Shown: piece after piece, positions 43,324-47,740 of the stretch
Layout of the letters: every line of letters begins with the position of its first letter
Numbering within the stretch: position 1 is the first letter of the stretch
Assembly (NCBI RefSeq): GCF_021596505.1
Contig: NZ_PJIZ01000058.1
Location: 1 to 47,740, forward strand
DNA: 47,740 nucleotides
Direction: 5' to 3'
Source: Nostoc sp. CMAA1605
GTDB lineage: Bacteria > Cyanobacteriota > Cyanobacteriia > Cyanobacteriales > Nostocaceae
Translations under genes and position numbers: made by a program
The notes under the pieces: model-generated
Told to the model about the DNA's origin: nothing
Seen by the model: the letters and a program-made list of their open reading frames with translations, nothing else
The model's database searches: none

Positions 43324-44474
43324 ATGAGTTTGTGGCAGCGACCCTTCCAACAATTACGACTAACTATTAAACAGACCAAAAACCACTTCAGATTTAGATT
43401 TAGTTCCGTCAAAGGCTTTGTATCACTGATGATAGTAGGGGCCATGTTGAGTGTTACCCTTGCAGCCTGCTCTGGTGGTAGTGAAACAAATACTACTGGT
43501 GAAGCACCTACAGCCAACCCTGTGGCTGCCAACAAACAGAACGTGGAACTTACCCTAGTTTCTTTTGCTGTCACCAAAGCTGCCCACGAAGCCATTATTC
43601 CTAAATTTGTCGAAAAGTGGAAGCAAGAACATAATCAGACTGTCACCTTCAGACAAAGTTACGGCGGTTCTGGTTCTCAAACTCGCGCCGTCATCGATGG
43701 TTTAGAAGCGGATGTCGTTCACTTAGCACTAGCACTAGACACCCAAAAAATCGAAAAAGCTGGATTAATTTCTCCAGGTTGGGAAAAAGAAGTTCCCAAT
43801 GATGGCATCGTATCCAAATCAGTAGCAGCCATCATTACTCGTACAGGCAACCCAAAGGCATCAAAAATTGGACAGACTTAGCCAGAGATGATGTGAAACT
43901 AATTACTGCTGACCCCAAAACTTCTGGAATTGCCCGTTGGAACTTCCTGGCATTATGGAATGCTGCCATTAAAACTGGTAGTGATGAAGCCAAAGCCCAA
44001 GAATTTGTCACAAAAGTGTATAAAAACGTGCCAATTCTCACCAAAGATGCCAGAGAAGCCACAGACGCATTTGCTAAACAAGGCCAGGGAGACGCTTTAA
44101 TTAACTACGAAAATGAAGTCATCTTGGCACAGCAAAAAGGTGAGAAACTAGACTACATCATCCCTGAAGTTAACATTTCTATCGACAATCCTATTGCTGT
44201 TGTTGATAAAAATGTCGATAAACATGGCAACAGAGAAGTAGCAGAAGCTTTTGTAAAATTCCTCTATACACCAGAAGCTCAACAAGAGTTTGTCAAATTA
44301 GGATTTAGACCAGTAGACGAAACAGTAGCTCAAACCAAAGAAGTCAAAGATAAGTTTCCTTCAGTCAAAACACTGGGTACTGTGCAAGACTTAGGCGGTT
44401 GGCAAACAATAGACAAAAAGTTCTTTGCTGATGGCGGCGTGTTTGACCAAATCCAAGCAAGTATTAAAAGATAG
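43324..44474 (+). pseudogene. sbpA: Sulfate-binding protein (second copy), one-base frameshift
   Basis: ATG 43324 has AGGAG eight bases upstream. The first frame codes a signal segment (SLMIVGAMLSVTLAAC, lipobox LAAC, so a lipoprotein), then VELTLVSFAVTKAAHEAIIPKF, RQSYGGSGSQTRAVIDGLEADVV and ITRTGNPK. It stops at 43881. The next frame continues GIKNWTDLARDDVKLITADPKTSGIARWNFLALW and GQGDALINYENEVILAQ to 44474. One extra base in the AAA run near 43855 joins them into 383 codons of family-typical length. If the base is truly missing, the second half would need its own start. Close relative of the minus-strand copy at 41507. Confidence 0.88.
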
Positions 44475-44580
44475 GGAATTGGGAATAGGGCATGGGGCAT
44501 TGGGCATTGGTAATGTACCCTTGTCTCTCTTGTCTTCCTTGTCCCCCTAAACCCCCACACACCTACACCCCGCACCCTTA
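44475..44580. repeat. GGGCATT and CTTGTCTC repeats
   Basis: Degenerate heptamer units between the second sbpA and cysT. Confidence 0.85.
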
Positions 44581-44613
44581 CACCCTTATAAATTGAATTC
44601 GGAGCGCAGTGAA

Positions 44614-45483
44614 GTGACTTTATTTCCTACTACGGAAGTAGATAGTAAAATTTCCGCTTGGCAAAAATTTATCCGTCCAGTGATACGACTTCCTTGGACA
44701 TGGCGCATCACTTTGGGATATTTGGCTGTGATGTTATTTCTCCCAATGGCGGCTATGTTTTTGAAAGCTAGCACAGAATCACCGTCTAGGTTTTGGGAAA
44801 TTGCTACTAGCGATTTAGCTTTAGCCACTTATAACGTTACTTTTGTTACATCATTGCTAGCTGCCTTACTCAATGGTGTCTTCGGTACTTTGGTGGCTTG
44901 GGTGTTAGTGCGCTACGACTTCCCTTTAAAAAGAATTATAGATGCTACCGTAGATTTACCGTTTGCTTTGCCTACCTCTGTAGCAGGTTTAACACTGGCA
45001 ACTGTATACAGTGATAATGGCTGGATTGGTTCTTTGCTGGCACCAATGGGAATCAAAGTATCATTCACGCGCTTGGGTGTGTGGGTGGCAATGGTGTTTA
45101 TTTCTCTACCTTTTATTGTGAGAACAGTGCAACCTGTACTCCAAGAAATGGAAGTAGAACTAGAGGAAGCGGCTTGGTCTTTGGGTGCTTCCCAATGGCA
45201 AACTTTTTGGAAGGTGATTTTACCTCCTTTATTGCCATCTATTTTGACGGGTATAGCTTTAGGTTTTTCTCGTGCGGTGGGTGAGTATGGTTCGACGGTA
45301 ATTATTGCTTCCAATACACCGTTTCAAGATTTAATTGCACCTGTATTGATTTTCCAACGCTTAGAGCAGTATGACTACTCTGGTGCAACGGTGATTGGCG
45401 TGGTGTTATTGGGTATTTCCTTAATATTACTGATAGGAATCAACTTATTACAAGCTTGGACAAGAAGATATGACAACAAATAA
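44614..45483 (+). CDS. cysT: Sulfate ABC transporter permease CysT
   Basis: 289 aa from GTG 44614, which has GGAG at 44601-44604, nine bases upstream; a TTG at 44593 is an alternative. Six membrane helices. The EAA loop is [25 protein letters not shown], which contacts the ATPase. [23 protein letters not shown] is typical of CysT. It forms the membrane channel with CysW. Its 3' end overlaps cysW by 14 bases, so translation is coupled. A repeat array separates it from sbpA upstream. Confidence 0.93.
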   Translation: MTLFPTTEVDSKISAWQKFIRPVIRLPWTWRITLGYLAVMLFLPMAAMFLKASTESPSRFWEIATSDLALATYNVTFVTSLLAALLNGVFGTLVAWVLVRYDFPLKRIIDATVDLPFALPTSVAGLTLATVYSDNGWIGSLLAPMGIKVSFTRLGVWVAMVFISLPFIVRTVQPVLQEMEVELEEAAWSLGASQWQTFWKVILPPLLPSILTGIALGFSRAVGEYGSTVIIASNTPFQDLIAPVLIFQRLEQYDYSGATVIGVVLLGISLILLIGINLLQAWTRRYDNK

Positions 45484-46327
45484 AGAGTCTAAAGTTAGTC
45501 AATCCCGCCCCAAACAAAAAGATAGCTTGGTTCCCACAATTTTAATTGTGATTGCGATCGCCTATCTCGCTCTGATTCAATATATCCCGGCAATCAACGT
45601 TTTTGTCCAAGCTTTTAGTAAGGGGGTAGGGCCATTTATCGAAAATCTCAGCCGTACTGATTTTATCGCGGCGGCTAAATTAACCGTAATTTTGGCGTTG
45701 ATTTCCGTCCCATTAAATACAGTATTCGGTTTATGTGCAGCGTGGGCGATCGCCCGCCATAAATTCCCCGGACGGGCTTTCGTTTTAAGTATCATTGACC
45801 TGCCTTTTTCCATCTCTCCAGTAGTTGCAGGTTTAATGATTGTTTTACTTTACGGCAGACAAGGTTGGTTTGGCCCTATTCTAGAAGCCAATGACATCAA
45901 AATTATCTTCGGGTTGCCGGGGATGATCTTAGCTACCGCTTTTGTCAGTATGCCTTTTGTGGCGAGAGAAGTGATTCCTGTACTAGAAGAATTTGGTCAA
46001 GACCAAGAAGAAGCCGCCAGAACCTTGGGTGCAAATGATTGGCAGATATTTTGGCGCGTGACTCTACCTGGGATTCGTTGGGGTTTACTTTATGGTTTAA
46101 TTTTGACCAATGCCAGAGCAATGGGTGAATTTGGGGCGGTTTCCGTGGTTTCTGGCAACATTGCCAACGTTACCCAAAGTTTACCTTTGTTCGTAGAAGA
46201 AGCCTACAAACAATACGAAACGGAAGCAGCATTTTCGGCGGCGGTGTTGTTAGCACTGCTTGCTGTTGTCACCTTGATACTCAAAGAAATTGTAGAAAGG
46301 AAGACACGGATTAAAGACGTAGAATAA
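45470..46327 (+). CDS. cysW: Sulfate ABC transporter permease CysW
   Basis: 285 aa, six membrane helices. [22 protein letters not shown] and the EAA loop [25 protein letters not shown] are family signatures, and [18 protein letters not shown] is typical of CysW. Partner of CysT. The gene that usually follows, cysA (ATPase), is not downstream: a repeat array and a PAP2 gene come next. The ATPase must be encoded elsewhere. Confidence 0.94.
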   Translation: MTTNKESKVSQSRPKQKDSLVPTILIVIAIAYLALIQYIPAINVFVQAFSKGVGPFIENLSRTDFIAAAKLTVILALISVPLNTVFGLCAAWAIARHKFPGRAFVLSIIDLPFSISPVVAGLMIVLLYGRQGWFGPILEANDIKIIFGLPGMILATAFVSMPFVAREVIPVLEEFGQDQEEAARTLGANDWQIFWRVTLPGIRWGLLYGLILTNARAMGEFGAVSVVSGNIANVTQSLPLFVEEAYKQYETEAAFSAAVLLALLAVVTLILKEIVERKTRIKDVE

Positions 46328-46329
46328 AT

Positions 46330-46436
46330 CGGGAATGGGGCATGGGGAATGGGGCATTGAAGTCTAGTTTCTCTCATCTACTGTCTCTACCTTGTCTACC
46401 TTGTCGCCAATGCCCAATGCCCAATGCCCCATTCCC
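46330..46436. repeat. GGGGCAT and CCCAATG-type repeats
   Basis: Degenerate GGGGCAT units, a CTACCTTGT run and CCCAATG units after cysW. Confidence 0.88.
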
Positions 46437-46486
46437 AAATTAGAGCGATCGCCTATACTAAAATACAGTTCAGGACTGTTTCCACC

Positions 46487-47446
46487 ATGAACGGGTATTT
46501 TAGTCATCATTCCCATGAGCAGGATTTAATCCAAGCTATACACACATCTGTCAAAGGTAGAGGCAGATTTAAAGTCAAAGGTCTGCATCAGTCGGAATTT
46601 TTGGCAAAACATATTGAATTATGCCTGATTAAAGCAGAAAACATTGTGCAAGTGCGTGCTAACCATTTAACAGGGAATGTGTTGGTGATTTTTCATCCTG
46701 ATTGTAGCCATAGTGCGATCGCTTCTCTGCTGCAAGATGTGGTTTTAGATTACAGCAAAGCTACTAAAACTCTTCCCCTGACCACAGTTACAGCACCCAT
46801 TCAGCCACAATTAAACGAACTCAACAATCAATTAATTGTAGGTTCTGCGGCTGCTACTACCCTGATTTTAAGTAGTGGGATTATATATCAATATGGTTTA
46901 GATGAAGGCATTTTGTTAGGACTACAAAAGCTACATAATCCTCTACTGGATGCCATCATTAAGGGTGTGACTTTTCTGGGAGAGCCAACATTTTTTCTAG
47001 CAATTTGTTCAGCATTAGGAATTAATCTTTGGCAAAATCAACGCCCAAGAAAAGCAACAACTTTGGGTTTAGCAACAGTTGGTGCAGTAGGTTTAAATTT
47101 ATTATTCAAAGAAATATTTAGAAGAGCGCGTCCCACACTTTGGAATTATATTGTCAATGCAGTTCACTATAGTTTTCCTAGTGGTCATGCAATGGTTTCT
47201 ACCGCAGTTTATGGCTGCATTGGCTATATTTTAGCGAAAGAGTTTCCCCAATGGCGTAAGCAGATTTTAACTTCGACAACAGTTTTAATTTTGGCAATTG
47301 GATTTAGTAGACTTTATTTGGGAGTGCATTGGCCAACAGATGTTTTAGCTGGATATGCTGCCGGTTTATTATGGCTTATTGTCTGTATTCTCTATTTAGA
47401 ATGGGAGCAAAAATCTAGTTTTGCAGGCAATTTCCAGCAGATATAG
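46487..47446 (+). CDS. HMA-like/PAP2 fusion phosphatase
   Basis: 319 aa from ATG 46487; 21 further codons upstream are repeat-derived. Residues about 20-90 (GRGRFKVKGLHQSEFLAKHIELCL ... NHLTGNVLVIFHPDCSHSAIASLL) resemble the HMA-like domain seen at the N-terminus of cyanobacterial metal ATPases, but without a CxxC metal motif. A membrane PAP2 domain follows, with KEIFRRARP, PSGH and SRLYLGVHWPTDV, matching the three acid phosphatase motifs (KX6RP, PSGH, SRX5HX3D). It probably dephosphorylates phosphatidic acid or an undecaprenyl-type lipid at the membrane surface. The N-terminal domain may act as a protein-interaction or ligand sensor. Confidence 0.87.
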   Translation: MNGYFSHHSHEQDLIQAIHTSVKGRGRFKVKGLHQSEFLAKHIELCLIKAENIVQVRANHLTGNVLVIFHPDCSHSAIASLLQDVVLDYSKATKTLPLTTVTAPIQPQLNELNNQLIVGSAAATTLILSSGIIYQYGLDEGILLGLQKLHNPLLDAIIKGVTFLGEPTFFLAICSALGINLWQNQRPRKATTLGLATVGAVGLNLLFKEIFRRARPTLWNYIVNAVHYSFPSGHAMVSTAVYGCIGYILAKEFPQWRKQILTSTTVLILAIGFSRLYLGVHWPTDVLAGYAAGLLWLIVCILYLEWEQKSSFAGNFQQI

Positions 47447-47469
47447 GAATCCACTTTGATTCCTGAAAT

Positions 47470-47525
47470 CATTCTTTCTTCCAATGCCCCATTCCCCATG
47501 CCCCATGCCCCATTCCCCATACCCA
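47470..47525. repeat. CCCCATT/CCCCATG tandem repeats
   Basis: Six to seven degenerate CCCCAT(T/G) units between convergent genes. Confidence 0.88.
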
Positions 47526-47528
47526 ATG

Positions 47529-47740
47529 TCAATTCATTCTCCCAGCTAAGGTAGCAACTACAGATAATAATTGTGGAGGTTCGACGGGTTTATCAAGGTG
47601 CGTTTGGAATCCTGCTGCTAGAGCTTTTTGATGTTCTGCATATCCAGCATAGGCGGTGAGGGCGGCGGCTGGGATTTCTCCGCCAGCTTCAGGACTTAAC
47701 TGTCTGATTTTGCGAATTAGTGCATAACCGTCTTCTTGGG
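47529..47740 (-). CDS. Response-regulator receiver domain, C-terminal end (partial)
   Basis: 70 codons at the window edge, read from the minus strand to TGA at 47529. Sequence EDGYALIRKIRQLSP, then IPAAALTAYAG and GFQTHLDKPVEPPQLLSVVATLAG. ALTAYA and the KP pair are the alpha4/beta5 and conserved Lys-Pro signatures of a receiver domain. Since the protein ends with the receiver domain, it is either a hybrid sensor kinase or a stand-alone regulator. The N-terminus lies outside the window. Confidence 0.88.
   Translation of the reverse strand, partial: QEDGYALIRKIRQLSPEAGGEIPAAALTAYAGYAEHQKALAAGFQTHLDKPVEPPQLLSVVATLAGRMN

Overview
The window is chromosomal DNA from a filamentous, probably heterocyst-forming cyanobacterium of the Nostoc/Anabaena group. 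The evidence is the many GCGATCGC (HIP1) octamers, the abundant short tandemly repeated heptamer-type repeats between genes (CCCCAAT, TTAGTCA, ACAAGGTAG and GTAATGA types), and cyanobacterial marker genes: the ARC6-like division gene ftn2/zipN, a ThiD2-ThiE fusion, a DUF1517 thylakoid-type protein and an HMA-like/PAP2 fusion.

Layout. 1-5 kb: small hypothetical, lipoprotein and membrane genes, one of them frameshifted, then a DUF1517 protein. 5-13 kb: a 1.1 kb gene-free stretch with a MITE-like palindrome, a GT4-type glycosyltransferase, thiS and thiD2-thiE, a beta-helix/DUF1565 surface protein, and hflX, whose coding sequence runs upstream of any canonical start codon. 13-20 kb: tRNA-Lys(UUU), an aldose-1-epimerase relative, pdhA (interrupted by a one-base frameshift), ftn2/zipN and a DUF4912 protein behind a hairpin-rich leader. 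20-25 kb: a NAGPA-like lipoprotein, a cysteine desulfurase remnant, an N-acyl-D-amino-acid deacylase relative, a DUF433/DUF5615 toxin-antitoxin pair and an Mpo1-like protein.

25.1-35.8 kb is the most unusual part. It is a plus-strand run of redox enzymes: three intact Rieske non-heme iron oxygenases, a ferritin-like diiron protein, an AurF-like diiron oxygenase, a plant-type [2Fe-2S] ferredoxin, a histidine-box fatty acid hydroxylase and a left-handed beta-helix acyltransferase, with an uncharacterised protein among them. Tight spacing and ATGA-type overlaps at the 3' end suggest co-transcription there. A GH3-type acyl-amido synthetase and a RidA-like protein follow at 38.9-41.1 kb. I read this as an undescribed oxidative biosynthetic locus; the product cannot be named from sequence. 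Selfish or defence-type genes interrupt it: a DUF262/HNH protein, a PIN toxin-antitoxin cassette sitting between a 141-bp duplicated 5' end and the intact third Rieske gene, a second antitoxin/PIN pair and a lone DUF433 gene.

41-46 kb is a sulfate uptake locus: two divergent sulfate-binding protein genes (the second frameshifted), cysT and cysW, with no cysA in view. The window ends with an HMA-like/PAP2 phosphatase and the 3' end of a response-regulator receiver gene.

Three genes (300-1297, pdhA, the second sbpA) each become one intact reading frame if a single base is added to a run of three identical bases. This shared signature points to homopolymer sequencing errors, although real mutations cannot be excluded.
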